Origin: Suilimivivens sp964507235 | GTDB lineage: Bacteria; Bacillota; Clostridia; Lachnospirales; Lachnospiraceae | Reading direction: 5' to 3' | DNA: 9,955 nucleotides | NCBI GenBank assembly: GCA_964507235.1 | Contig: CAZDPE010000095.1 | Location: forward strand, 1 to 9,955 | Part shown: piece after piece, positions 1 to 7,203 of the stretch | Layout of the letters: each line of letters starts with the position of its first letter | Numbering within the stretch: the stretch's first letter is position 1 | Translations under genes and position numbers: made by a program | Notes under the pieces: generated by a model | What the model was told of the DNA's origin: nothing | Databases searched by the model: none | Seen by the model: only the letters and a program-made list of their open reading frames with translations

Positions 1-25
1 CCCCTTGGGCGCTTCAATTTCCATG

Positions 26-45
26 CCCCACCGCAAGCAGTGGGG
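26..45 (+). terminator. GC-rich hairpin at left edge, possibly the terminator of an upstream gene
   Basis: CCCCAC (26-31) pairs perfectly with GTGGGG (40-45) around an 8-base loop. It is followed by TTATT rather than a solid T-run, so it is a weak intrinsic terminator at best. It could end transcription of a gene just outside the window. Confidence 0.35.
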
Positions 46-63
46 TTATTGACTGATATTTCA

Positions 64-77
64 CGTAAACGTTTGAG
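64..77 (+). promoter_or_regulatory. cre-like or LacI-family operator-like palindrome
   Basis: The site centres on AAACGTTT (67-74), a perfect 8-bp palindrome with the central CG typical of LacI/CcpA-family operators. Compared with the catabolite-responsive element consensus TGWAARCGYTWNCW, the core matches but the outer bases (C at 64, A and G at 76-77) do not. It could be a degenerate cre for CcpA or a site for another LacI-family regulator. Confidence 0.35.
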
Positions 78-123
78 AAAATTTACGAAAAAAGTATTGA
101 AAAATACTGGAAAATCAATGAAA

Positions 124-137
124 CAATCGGTTGCGCA
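124..137 (+). promoter_or_regulatory. LacI-type operator, distal copy (O1)
   Basis: CAATCGGTTGCGCA here is identical to 284-297. The core CAATCGGTTG is a near-palindrome around a central CG, with one T/G mismatch next to the centre. This is the form expected of a LacI-family operator. Its likely ligand is the regulator encoded at 4120-5121. Confidence 0.6.
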
Positions 138-196
138 ATACCGAAAATGTAAAGAAGTGTAGAAATGTGAAAATAAATGAAAAGAAAAACGGATTG

Positions 197-202
197 TATA
201 AT
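197..202 (+). promoter_or_regulatory. Candidate -10 element TATAAT
   Basis: This is a perfect TATAAT between the two operator copies, but no recognisable -35 lies 16-18 bp upstream. An alternative promoter uses the perfect TTGACA at 243-248. Its -10 window (266-271, TTAACC) is poor, but that start would place the second operator just downstream of +1. The sequence alone does not decide between them. Confidence 0.3.
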
Positions 203-283
203 ATGCACAAAAAAATGAGCGAAAAATATACAGATGCTCTAATTGACAACAATTATTATAGTGTGTTAACCTTGTTTCAAGAG

Positions 284-297
284 CAATCGGTTGCGCA
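284..297 (+). promoter_or_regulatory. LacI-type operator, proximal copy (O2)
   Basis: This is the second exact copy of the 14-base element at 124-137. Its dyad is slightly longer than in O1: GCAAT-CG-GTTGC at 283-294 has five base pairs per arm with one mismatch beside the centre. The two centres are exactly 160 bp apart, compatible with repression by DNA looping. Another GTTGCGCA lies 18 bp downstream (308-315) without the central CG. Confidence 0.6.
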
Positions 298-379
298 GTT
301 GCACAAAGTTGCGCAGCAGATTGTAAAAGGATGTGTCAGTTCACATCCCGGCATCTATTTTATATAGGAGGAAAAATAA

Positions 380-1714
380 ATGAAAAAGAAATTGTTGGCA
401 TCATTGCTTACCGTTTCCATGGTAGCAGCCATGCTCACAGGATGCGGCGGTTCTAAAGACGAAACCCCCGCTCAGACAACCGAAACCACAGACACAACAG
501 AAAGCACTGCAGGTGCAGAATCCACAGAATCTACAGACAGCACAGCTGCAGCTGATCCTGTAGCAAATCTGATTGCAGCTACAACAGATACTGTAGCGCT
601 TACCGTATGGGCTTCTGAAGAAGACCAGACTCTGACAACAGAACTGATTGAGAATTTCAAGGCTCAGTATCCTGACGTAACATTTGACATCAAATTAGGT
701 TCAGAATCAGAATCAACAGCCAAGGATACTATCCTTGCAGACGTTGAAGCAGCGGCAGATGTATTCGCATTCGCTGATGACCAGATTAATGAACTGGTTG
801 CAGCAGGCGCACTTCAGCCTGTATCCGCTACTTACACATATGATGTAGCAGGTGCAAACCTGGCAGGCTCTGTAGAAGCTGCAACTGTAAACGGAACCTT
901 ATATGCATATCCCATGACAGCAGATAACGGTTATTTCATGTTCTATGATTCATCTGTATTTACAGAGGATGACGTTCAGTCCCTTGAAAAGATGCTTGAG
1001 GTTGCAGGCGCAGCAGGCAAGAAGGTTGCTATGGATATTTCCAACGGCTGGTATATTTATTCCTTCTTCCAGGGCGCAGGTTATGAATTATCATTAAATG
1101 ATGACGGTGTAACCAATACCTGTGCATGGAACGCATCAGGCGCTACAGATGTAGCACAGGCTATTATCGATTTGTGCGCAACAGGCGTTCTGGTAGACCT
1201 GGCTGATGAAGAAATGGCAACTGCAATTGCAGAAGGTACTGTAGTTGCTGCAGTTAACGGTACATGGAGAGCAGAAACAGCTTCTGATGCATGGGGCGAA
1301 AACTATGCAGCAACCAAGCTCCCTACTTTCGAGGTAGCAGGAGAAGCTAAGCAGATGTCTTCTTATTCAGGCTACAAATTAATCGGCGTAAATCCTTATT
1401 CCGCTAATGTTGGCTGGTCCATGCTGCTGGCTGAATACTTAACAAATGCTGATTCCCAGGCAGCAAGATTTGAAGCAAGAGGCCTTGGCCCTGCTAATGC
1501 AGAAGTAGCAGCAAGCGCTGAAGTTGAAGCTAACCCTGCAATCGCAGCTCTGGCAGCACAGGCAGCGTATGCAACACCTCAGCGTGTCGGCAACAACTTC
1601 TGGACACCCGCTGAAACATTAGGTCAGATTTTAGTATCAGGAAATCCTGACGGAACTGACCTTCAGACTCTGCTTGATACAACAGTAGAAGGTATTACAG
1701 CTCCTGTTCAATAA
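380..1714 (+). CDS. Sugar-binding lipoprotein of an ABC importer (MalE/GanS-like)
   Basis: This 444-residue protein is the extracellular solute receptor of a carbohydrate ABC importer. The N-terminus has a lysine pair, a hydrophobic stretch and the lipobox L-T-G-C, so Cys22 should be lipidated and the protein tethered outside the membrane. Residues ~25-65 form a Thr/Ser/Glu/Ala-rich linker typical of Gram-positive solute-binding lipoproteins. The rest follows the family 1 (MalE-type) pattern: an N-terminal strand with VWAS, an ADVFAFADDQ segment, and a C-terminal region with the ARFEARGLGPANAE signature. The mature protein is acidic and alanine-rich. AGGAGG at 366-371 supports the start. It is first in the operon, under the paired operators and followed by an attenuator hairpin. 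A galacto-oligosaccharide ligand is inferred from the downstream GH53; the sequence does not show specificity. Confidence 0.93.
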   Translation: MKKKLLASLLTVSMVAAMLTGCGGSKDETPAQTTETTDTTESTAGAESTESTDSTAAADPVANLIAATTDTVALTVWASEEDQTLTTELIENFKAQYPDVTFDIKLGSESESTAKDTILADVEAAADVFAFADDQINELVAAGALQPVSATYTYDVAGANLAGSVEAATVNGTLYAYPMTADNGYFMFYDSSVFTEDDVQSLEKMLEVAGAAGKKVAMDISNGWYIYSFFQGAGYELSLNDDGVTNTCAWNASGATDVAQAIIDLCATGVLVDLADEEMATAIAEGTVVAAVNGTWRAETASDAWGENYAATKLPTFEVAGEAKQMSSYSGYKLIGVNPYSANVGWSMLLAEYLTNADSQAARFEARGLGPANAEVAASAEVEANPAIAALAAQAAYATPQRVGNNFWTPAETLGQILVSGNPDGTDLQTLLDTTVEGITAPVQ

Positions 1715-1736
1715 GAAACGTTTATAAGAAGTACTG

Positions 1737-1777
1737 ATACCCCATATGCCTGCGACGGGTATGTGGGGTATTCTTTT
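1737..1777 (+). terminator. Intrinsic terminator/attenuator between binding protein and permeases
   Basis: Bases 1737-1750 pair with 1758-1771 in a 14-bp stem (two G-U pairs, loop 1751-1757), followed by TTCTTTT. It lies 22 bases after the binding-protein stop codon and 51 bases before the first permease. The likely role is partial termination, giving high binding-protein and lower permease expression from one promoter, a common layout for binding-protein-dependent importers. No convincing new promoter is visible between it and 1829. Confidence 0.8.
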
Positions 1778-1828
1778 AAAAGAAACAATCAATCGATACA
1801 ATCAAATTAACTCTGAGAGGGGTTTAGC

Positions 1829-3256
1829 ATGAAGAATAAATTAAATTCAATCGGAAATTATTTTAAAGATTTCGGAACCGCCCTCGCAAAAGGTGATCTG
1901 TGGGTAAAGTTATCTCTGGTTTGGATGGGGGCCGGATACGCTGCCAGAAAGCAGATAATCAATGCGGTCATTATGACTTTGCTGGAAGCGGTTTTTGTAA
2001 TTATGTGCGTATTTTATGCCGCGCCGAACCTTGCAAAATTCGATACTTTAGGTACTGTTCAGTTTGAACAGGTTTTTGACCCGTTAACATTGACAAGTAC
2101 AGTGAATGATTATGATAATTCATTTTTGATTTTGTTGAATTCCATTATTGCATTATTCTTAATTGTTGTTTTCCTTTTAGTATATCTATCTAATATAAAA
2201 ACAGTTTACAACCTCCAGAAGAGGAAAGAAGCAGGAAAACATATCAATACATTCCGCGAGGATGTACGCGCCATGTTTAATGAGAGATTTCATATTACTC
2301 TGCTGACGCTTCCCTGTATTGGTATCATACTGATGAATATTCTTCCTATCCTGGTGCTGATTGCAATTGCATTTACCAACTATGATCAGCAGCATATGCC
2401 GCCCAGTGCTTTATTTACATGGGTGGGCTGGAAGAACTTTAAGAGCCTGTTTACAAATTCAACTACCATTACCTTCGGTTATTCCTTTGGTAAAATTCTG
2501 GTCTGGACGCTGGCATGGGCCGTGCTTGCAACATTTACTCCCTATATCGGCGGACTATTGCTTGCCAAGTTTATTAACAACAAGGCAACCAAATGGCCTA
2601 AATTCTGGAGAACACTGTTCATTATTGCCATTGCAGTTCCCCAGTTCGTAACCTTGCTTCTGGTTCGTAATTTCTTTGCTGATTCGGGAATTGTAAATAC
2701 AATCTGCGCCAATATTGGATTGACGGATTTCCTGAAAAAAATCGGACTTGTAGGGGCCAACCTTACATATATTCCGTTTTTAACCAATCCGACATGGGCG
2801 AAGGTAATGATTGTGCTTATTAATATCTGGGTAGGCGTTCCCTACCAGATGCTGATTGCAACCGGCGTTCTCATGAATATTCCTGAAGATCAGATTGAAA
2901 GTGCCAGAATTGACGGCGCCAACAGCTTCCAGATATTTGTTAAAATCACAATGCCCTATATGCTGTTTGTAACAGGTCCCAGTTTAATTACGGACTTTGT
3001 AAAGAATATTAATAACTTTAATGTTATTTACCTGCTTACACAGGATGTATACGTAACCTCCGACCAGATGCTGGCAAATTCCAATGCCAAGGAAATTGAC
3101 CTTTTGGTAACATGGCTGTTCCGTTTGACAAATGAATATTATAATTACAAGATGGCGTCCGTAATCGGTATCTGCGTATTCATTATCTGTGCGGCGTTTA
3201 CATTAATAACCTTTACCAGAACAATTAAAGGAGATAAGGAGGATCAGTTTAGATAA
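1829..3256 (+). CDS. Sugar ABC transporter permease, MalF-like
   Basis: This 475-residue inner-membrane subunit pairs with the next gene product to form the importer channel. I see about eight hydrophobic segments, near residues 43-67, 98-122, 156-183, 220-247, 260-282, 326-348, 376-390 and 443-463. The EAA-type coupling loop, which docks on the ATPase, is ESARIDGANSFQIF with following residues (357-378) and keeps the conserved glycine. The two N-terminal segments and a charged stretch (~124-154) before the core make it MalF-like and longer than minimal permeases. GAGAGGGG at 1815-1822 is its ribosome binding site. The stop codon overlaps the next start by one base (TAATG), so the two permeases are translationally coupled. 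Confidence 0.94.
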   Translation: MKNKLNSIGNYFKDFGTALAKGDLWVKLSLVWMGAGYAARKQIINAVIMTLLEAVFVIMCVFYAAPNLAKFDTLGTVQFEQVFDPLTLTSTVNDYDNSFLILLNSIIALFLIVVFLLVYLSNIKTVYNLQKRKEAGKHINTFREDVRAMFNERFHITLLTLPCIGIILMNILPILVLIAIAFTNYDQQHMPPSALFTWVGWKNFKSLFTNSTTITFGYSFGKILVWTLAWAVLATFTPYIGGLLLAKFINNKATKWPKFWRTLFIIAIAVPQFVTLLLVRNFFADSGIVNTICANIGLTDFLKKIGLVGANLTYIPFLTNPTWAKVMIVLINIWVGVPYQMLIATGVLMNIPEDQIESARIDGANSFQIFVKITMPYMLFVTGPSLITDFVKNINNFNVIYLLTQDVYVTSDQMLANSNAKEIDLLVTWLFRLTNEYYNYKMASVIGICVFIICAAFTLITFTRTIKGDKEDQFR

Positions 3257-4098
3257 TGAAAAAACAAGTGAGATTTGTACTCAGACATGTTATTTTGCTT
3301 TTGCTCGCCGTAATTTGGCTGGTTCCCATTGTATGGCTGGTTGCTACCTCCTTTAGTGGGTATAAAGGGATAAATACGGCGCATTTCTTCCCGCAGACAT
3401 GGTCCCTTGATAATTATGTGGCTCTGTTCTTAAGACCGGATTCGGTAGTGCAGTATAAAGCATGGTTTATGAATACCCTGATAATTGCGATTTTTACCTG
3501 TGTTATTTCCACCATTTTTGTACTGATGGTGGCCTATACCATGAGCTGTCTTCGTTTTAAAGGCAGAAAGGGATTAATGAGCTTTGGTATTATTCTGAAC
3601 ATGTTCCCCGGTGTTTTATCCATGATTGCCGTTTACTTCATTTTAAAGTCATTAGGACTTACCAACAGTCATGTGGGAATGATTATTGTATACTCGGCAG
3701 CAGCAGGACTCGGCTATCTGATAGCAAAAGGTTTTATGGATACGATTTCCATTTCCTTAAGAGAGGCGGCCTGGCTGGAAGGCGCTTCCGAGGCAAAGAT
3801 TTTCTGGAAGATTATTCTTCCTTTGTCAAAACCCATTATCGTTTATACGGTTATCAGCTCGTTCCTGGTACCCTGGGGGGACTTTGTATTTGCAAAATTA
3901 ATTTTAAATTCCGGTATTTCAGCGGACTGGACCGTAGCTATCGGTCTTTACAATATGCTGAATAAATCCCTGATTAACAAATACTTCTCTATCTTCTGTG
4001 CAGGCGGTGTGGTAGTATCAATTCCGATTTCCATCCTGTTTGTAATTATGCAGAAATTTTATGTAGAAGGAATCACTGGAGGATCTGTTAAGGGATAA
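3256..4098 (+). CDS. Sugar ABC transporter permease, MalG-like
   Basis: This 280-residue permease is the second channel subunit of the importer. Six hydrophobic segments lie near residues 11-31, 72-95, 108-130, 138-158, 195-215 and 246-266. The EAA loop is well conserved (REAAWLEGASEAKIFWKIIL with following Pro, residues 169-193). It ends EGITGGSVKG, a C-terminus typical of MalG-type subunits. AAGGAG and AAGGAGG motifs at 3228-3242 lie within the end of the upstream gene, which it overlaps by one base. No nucleotide-binding subunit follows. The next gene is the regulator, so the ATPase must come from elsewhere in the genome. Confidence 0.94.
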   Translation: MKKQVRFVLRHVILLLLAVIWLVPIVWLVATSFSGYKGINTAHFFPQTWSLDNYVALFLRPDSVVQYKAWFMNTLIIAIFTCVISTIFVLMVAYTMSCLRFKGRKGLMSFGIILNMFPGVLSMIAVYFILKSLGLTNSHVGMIIVYSAAAGLGYLIAKGFMDTISISLREAAWLEGASEAKIFWKIILPLSKPIIVYTVISSFLVPWGDFVFAKLILNSGISADWTVAIGLYNMLNKSLINKYFSIFCAGGVVVSIPISILFVIMQKFYVEGITGGSVKG

Positions 4099-4103
4099 GT
4101 GAT

Positions 4104-4109
4104 AAGGGA
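4104..4109 (+). promoter_or_regulatory. Ribosome binding site that sets the regulator start
   Basis: AAGGGA ends 10 bases before the ATG at 4120. The upstream in-frame GTG at 4099 has AAGGGA only 3 bases away and GGAGG 16 bases away, both badly spaced. Confidence 0.55.
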
Positions 4110-4119
4110 AAAAATCAGT

Positions 4120-5121
4120 ATGAAAACTAAAAAACTGACAATTGATGATATTGCAAGGGAATTGAATATATCTAAAACTACGGTTTCCAGAGCAATTTCC
4201 GGTAAAGGGAGAATCGGTCAGGAAACAAGAGATAAAGTTTTAAGATATATTAAAGAAAACAATTACAAGCCCAGTGCCATTGCAAAAGGCCTGGCACAGT
4301 CCAGAACTTTTAATATCGGCTTTGTCATGCCGGGAGATTACAGTATTGTTGATTTACCTTTTTATCAGGGATTCCTGTGGGGAATCAGCAATACAGCCTC
4401 CAGGGCAGATTATGATGTGATTATTTCCATGGTAATGGAAAAGGATATATCCCAGTTAGTCAGACTGGTCGAAAATCAGAAGGTGGACGGTTTGATTCTC
4501 GGGCGCACGCTGGAAGAGGATAAGGCTGAAGAGTATTTGATCAGCAAGGGCATTCCTTTTGTTACGGCGGGATCTTCAAAAAATGCAGCGGTGATTCAGG
4601 TGGACAATGACCATCGAAGTGCATGCCGGGAGCTTACCCTGGTGCTTCTGCGTAAAAAAATGAAGAAAATGGCGTTAGTGGGCGGAAACATGGGATATAT
4701 TGTCAATCAGAACCGGCTGGCAGGGTACAGAGAGGCGCATCTTGAATTCGGCGCCGTTATAGACAGCAGCCTGGTTTACCTCAATCTTGGCAATGAAAGC
4801 GCTGTTGATAAGGTGGTTGACGAACTGATTGAGAAAAAGGCGGACTGTATTGTATGCATGGATGATTATATCTGCGGCTGTGTGCTTGGAAAGCTGAGGA
4901 AGGAGCATGTGAGGATACCTGAAGACATCAAGGTTGCATCCTTTTATAACAGTATTTTGCTGGAGAACAGTCAGTCTGTCATTACTTCCCTTCAGTTTAA
5001 TGTAACTGAGATGGCAGCTGTATGCTGCAATACGCTTCTGTCGCTTATAGATAAGAAGGATGTACAGGGAAAGACACTGCTTGGTTATGAGGTTATCATA
5101 CGTGAGTCTACACAGGCATAA
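4120..5121 (+). CDS. LacI-family transcriptional regulator
   Basis: This 333-residue DNA-binding repressor probably senses an imported or processed sugar. The N-terminal helix-turn-helix (residues ~6-26: LTIDDIARELNISKTTVSRA) is a textbook LacI domain. The hinge follows at ~51-61 (PSAIAKGLAQS), then a periplasmic-binding-protein-like effector domain from ~65 (FNIGFVMPGD) to the end. Length is typical. I chose the ATG at 4120 over the GTG at 4099 because of ribosome binding site spacing and because the result begins as LacI proteins usually do. The gene sits 21 bases after the permease, as part of the operon, so the operon would be autoregulated if the repressor acts at the operators at 124-137 and 284-297. 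The inducer is unknown. Confidence 0.94.
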   Translation: MKTKKLTIDDIARELNISKTTVSRAISGKGRIGQETRDKVLRYIKENNYKPSAIAKGLAQSRTFNIGFVMPGDYSIVDLPFYQGFLWGISNTASRADYDVIISMVMEKDISQLVRLVENQKVDGLILGRTLEEDKAEEYLISKGIPFVTAGSSKNAAVIQVDNDHRSACRELTLVLLRKKMKKMALVGGNMGYIVNQNRLAGYREAHLEFGAVIDSSLVYLNLGNESAVDKVVDELIEKKADCIVCMDDYICGCVLGKLRKEHVRIPEDIKVASFYNSILLENSQSVITSLQFNVTEMAAVCCNTLLSLIDKKDVQGKTLLGYEVIIRESTQA

Positions 5122-5135
5122 ATGAACATATTAGC

Positions 5136-5318
5136 AACAGTTCAGCCATACCATTCATAAGTTGGCGGAATGTACATTCCCACTCCAAAATGTAATTATA
5201 AACCGCCAACTTATTTCATGCCGGGCGTGCGCCCTATAGAAGCAATTGTGCAATATGCCCTTAGCGAGCAAGCTCTCACGGTCATATTGTACAATTGTTA
5301 CTGCATGGCTGAACTGTT
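5136..5318 (+). repeat. Multi-branched inverted-repeat element in the gap before the 617-residue protein gene
   Basis: The outer arms 5136-5149 and 5305-5318 are a perfect 14-bp inverted repeat. Inside are a perfect 12-bp stem (5157-5168 with 5203-5214) and a 15-bp stem with one G-U pair (5243-5257 with 5283-5297). A short GGGC/GCCC hairpin lies at 5223-5234. The first loop starts with a perfect 14-bp palindrome (5167-5180), which competes with the hairpin stem. As RNA this would be a three- or four-way junction; as DNA it resembles a miniature inverted-repeat element or dispersed palindromic repeat. It fills most of the 228 bases between the regulator and the next gene. I do not recognise it as a named riboswitch. 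Confidence 0.75.
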
Positions 5319-5331
5319 ACACATATTAAGA

Positions 5332-5341
5332 AAGGACAGGA
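5332..5341 (+). promoter_or_regulatory. Ribosome binding site that sets the start at 5350
   Basis: AAGGACAGGA lies just before the ATG at 5350; its CAGGA part ends 8 bases upstream. The site lies outside the inverted-repeat element. It favours this start over the in-frame ATGs at 5170 and 5305, which fall within the element. Confidence 0.6.
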
Positions 5342-5349
5342 ACAATAAC

Positions 5350-7203
5350 ATGGACAAATTTGTTGTTAATATTATTCATCGTCCGGAAATGGTTCCCGAA
5401 TATGCGGAAAAAGTAACCGGACATGGAAAGGAAGAGGATATCGGCAGAAAAGCGCTGCTGACAGAATCTCTGGATATTTTTAAATTCCAGCAGGAAACAG
5501 CTCATAAAAATGGCTTAAAGACAACGATTCAGATGACTTATGCCAGCCTTTTTAATGAAGAGGCAATTTCCATTGCAAAGGAGCACCATGAAAAATACGG
5601 TGATGAAATTGCATTAACTTTGTTAGGACTTCCCTGTAAGGAATTCAGGGAAAAATATAAAACCAAGGATTTCTGTATCTGGATGTTTTCCATGGAAGAT
5701 AAAAAATCCATTGTAGATGATGTATTTGGAAAATTCCATGATATTTTCGGCTTTTATCCCGAATCCACAGGCTCTTATTATATGGACGCTGAACTGACCA
5801 ATTACATTAAGGAAAAATATCCTATGGTAAAATGTGCAGTTGCCACCTGTTGGGAAGAGGGACCGAAAGCATATCATACCTGTAATAATTCCTGGTATAC
5901 TTTATTGGATGGCGGTCCATGGAATCCATGGATTCCCAGTAAGCAGAATATTCATGCTCCGGCAGCCAATGAAGAAGAGGACAGCGGCATTGTTGCAATT
6001 CCTCATCTTTCCAGAGATTTGCTGGCATGCTATGACGGAAACGGCTCCAATTTCGGAACACATCCCCAGAATGTACTGCGGGGTATGATTTACGATACAA
6101 AAACATGGGAATTTCCTTATTTGTTCAATTTGATTGACCAGTATCGCGACCTTGAAAAATATAATAACGGCTATGCATATAATATGATGTTTGTGGGACC
6201 GGGCTGGTTAAATAAGATGGGACGCTGGGAAGCTCCTTATGAGCTTCTCAAGAAATCTTATGAAGACGGCATGGCTTATTATGGTCAGTTAAAGAAGGAA
6301 GGCAAGCTTTCCGATATGACTATGGCGGAATTCGCTGATTACTTCCGGGAAAAGAAGACTTATACCGAGCCCGAATGCGCACTTTGGAGAGATATTCTTT
6401 ATGGCTCCGATAAGCAGCTGTTCTGGTATTGCGATCCTTATATGAGAGCCTGCATTAATATGAATCAGGGCGGTGCAATTGTAGACCTTCGCCCTTATGC
6501 GGCCAAATTAAAATGGGAGGTTGGTATTGGAACACCGCATGTACAGGATGCATCTTATCCTTTCCTGATTCAGGAAAAGTACAGGGCAGGTTATTTTACT
6601 CATTATGCAGGAGAAGGTACCGTAAGAAGTGCCAAGCTGACTTATAATGGAGAAGAGGTAGACCTTTGTCTTTGCCGTACTCATGCAAGGTTCAGTGAGG
6701 AGGCTATTGAGGACGGAAAGAAGAAACGCATCCTTACCTTAGAGCCTGTAGATATTGAATTCTATGATTTGACTGTGAAGCTTCAGACAAGAGTTATCTT
6801 TACGGAAGGAAATGCTGATATTGAAATGGAAAGAACGGTTCTTTCCATGAGCAATCCGGATGCGGTGGTTGAATTAAATGAATATATAGTAGCATGTTAT
6901 GGCACTACGGAATATCCTGAGGATATGACTTCTCTTACGCTGACCTGCAGGGGAAAAGAGGAAGAAAAGAAGATAGATTATGCATATAAATGCAGAGAAG
7001 AGGAAATAGAAGGTGCAGAATGCGTAGAAGCAGTGATTCCTCCTATTGAAACAAAGGTTTCCATGAGAGCATCCGATGAGAAGGCAACCGGCTATATCAG
7101 AGAGGGTTATGCATTCTCACCGATGTTCACATTAGGCTATAAGATGACACTTAAGGATAAGGAGGTTGTTTCCACATGGCTCAAGCTGGAAAAGGCAAAT
7201 TAA
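5350..7203 (+). CDS. Uncharacterised 617-residue cytoplasmic protein, possible carbohydrate-active enzyme
   Basis: I cannot assign a family with confidence. There is no signal peptide or membrane segment, so it should be cytoplasmic. Residues ~1-300 look like an alpha/beta-barrel: strand VVNIIHRP, a helix over ~32-54, strand KTTIQMTY, then GDEIALTLLG. Next come a helix and the motif FGFYPESTGSYYMDAE (132-147), resembling the late part of NodB-like deacetylase barrels or GH57/GH38-like folds, without obvious metal-binding residues. Aromatic-rich segments (YHTCNNSWYTL, PWNPWIPS, 174-197) could form a sugar site. Candidate catalytic acids are Glu138, Asp146, Glu169/Glu170 and Asp228. Residues ~430-617 look like a beta-sandwich. 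The pairing resembles what I recall of DUF3863/DUF3864 proteins, unverified. Context between a sugar importer and GH53 suggests oligosaccharide processing. Confidence 0.9.
   Translation: MDKFVVNIIHRPEMVPEYAEKVTGHGKEEDIGRKALLTESLDIFKFQQETAHKNGLKTTIQMTYASLFNEEAISIAKEHHEKYGDEIALTLLGLPCKEFREKYKTKDFCIWMFSMEDKKSIVDDVFGKFHDIFGFYPESTGSYYMDAELTNYIKEKYPMVKCAVATCWEEGPKAYHTCNNSWYTLLDGGPWNPWIPSKQNIHAPAANEEEDSGIVAIPHLSRDLLACYDGNGSNFGTHPQNVLRGMIYDTKTWEFPYLFNLIDQYRDLEKYNNGYAYNMMFVGPGWLNKMGRWEAPYELLKKSYEDGMAYYGQLKKEGKLSDMTMAEFADYFREKKTYTEPECALWRDILYGSDKQLFWYCDPYMRACINMNQGGAIVDLRPYAAKLKWEVGIGTPHVQDASYPFLIQEKYRAGYFTHYAGEGTVRSAKLTYNGEEVDLCLCRTHARFSEEAIEDGKKKRILTLEPVDIEFYDLTVKLQTRVIFTEGNADIEMERTVLSMSNPDAVVELNEYIVACYGTTEYPEDMTSLTLTCRGKEEEKKIDYAYKCREEEIEGAECVEAVIPPIETKVSMRASDEKATGYIREGYAFSPMFTLGYKMTLKDKEVVSTWLKLEKAN
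7159..7165 (+). promoter_or_regulatory. Ribosome binding site of the zinc-ribbon gene inside the upstream coding region
   Basis: AAGGAGG lies 10 bases before the ATG at 7176 and within the last codons of the 617-residue protein gene. It is the main evidence that the small overlapping reading frame is translated and coupled to the upstream gene. Confidence 0.75.

Larger units (their letters stand above)
1..379 (+). promoter_or_regulatory. Non-coding regulatory leader of the transport operon
   Basis: I see no credible gene in these 379 bases. The stretch is A-rich and holds a GC-rich hairpin at 26-45, a cre-like palindrome around 64-77, and two exact copies of a 14-base operator element at 124-137 and 284-297. 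A third partial copy of its right half (GTTGCGCA) lies at 308-315. Candidate promoter pieces are a perfect TATAAT at 197-202 and a perfect TTGACA at 243-248. Neither has a good partner at 16-18 bp spacing, so the transcription start is uncertain. The stretch ends in a strong AGGAGG ribosome binding site at 366-371. The concentration of operators directly before a transporter operon that encodes a LacI-family regulator supports a control function. Confidence 0.7.

Noticed and set aside
124..316. Short CRISPR-like repeat array
   Set aside because: There are only two exact 14-base copies 160 bp apart plus a half copy. Spacing and palindromic form fit operators, not a CRISPR.
131..367. Open frame of 78 codons in the leader
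   Set aside because: It overlaps the operators and both candidate promoter elements, has low-complexity Lys/Asn-rich content, no ribosome binding site, and no domain-like pattern.
472..660. Minus-strand frame rich in Val and Ser
   Set aside because: It is the shadow of the Thr/Glu/Ser-rich linker of the lipoprotein on the other strand.
4099..4119. GTG start adding seven residues to the LacI regulator
   Set aside because: Ribosome binding site spacing is poor, and the ATG at 4120 gives a normal LacI N-terminus.
5170..5349. 60-codon N-terminal extension of the 617-residue protein
   Set aside because: It runs through the inverted-repeat element, and the ATG at 5350 has its own ribosome binding site. 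The extension looks like chance absence of stops.
5122..5349. Known riboswitch class
   Set aside because: I could not match the fold or conserved loops to any class I know, so I describe only the pairing.
5822..6106. Overlapping frames on both strands inside the 617-residue gene
   Set aside because: They have no ribosome binding sites or recognisable domains, while the main frame is long and protein-like throughout.
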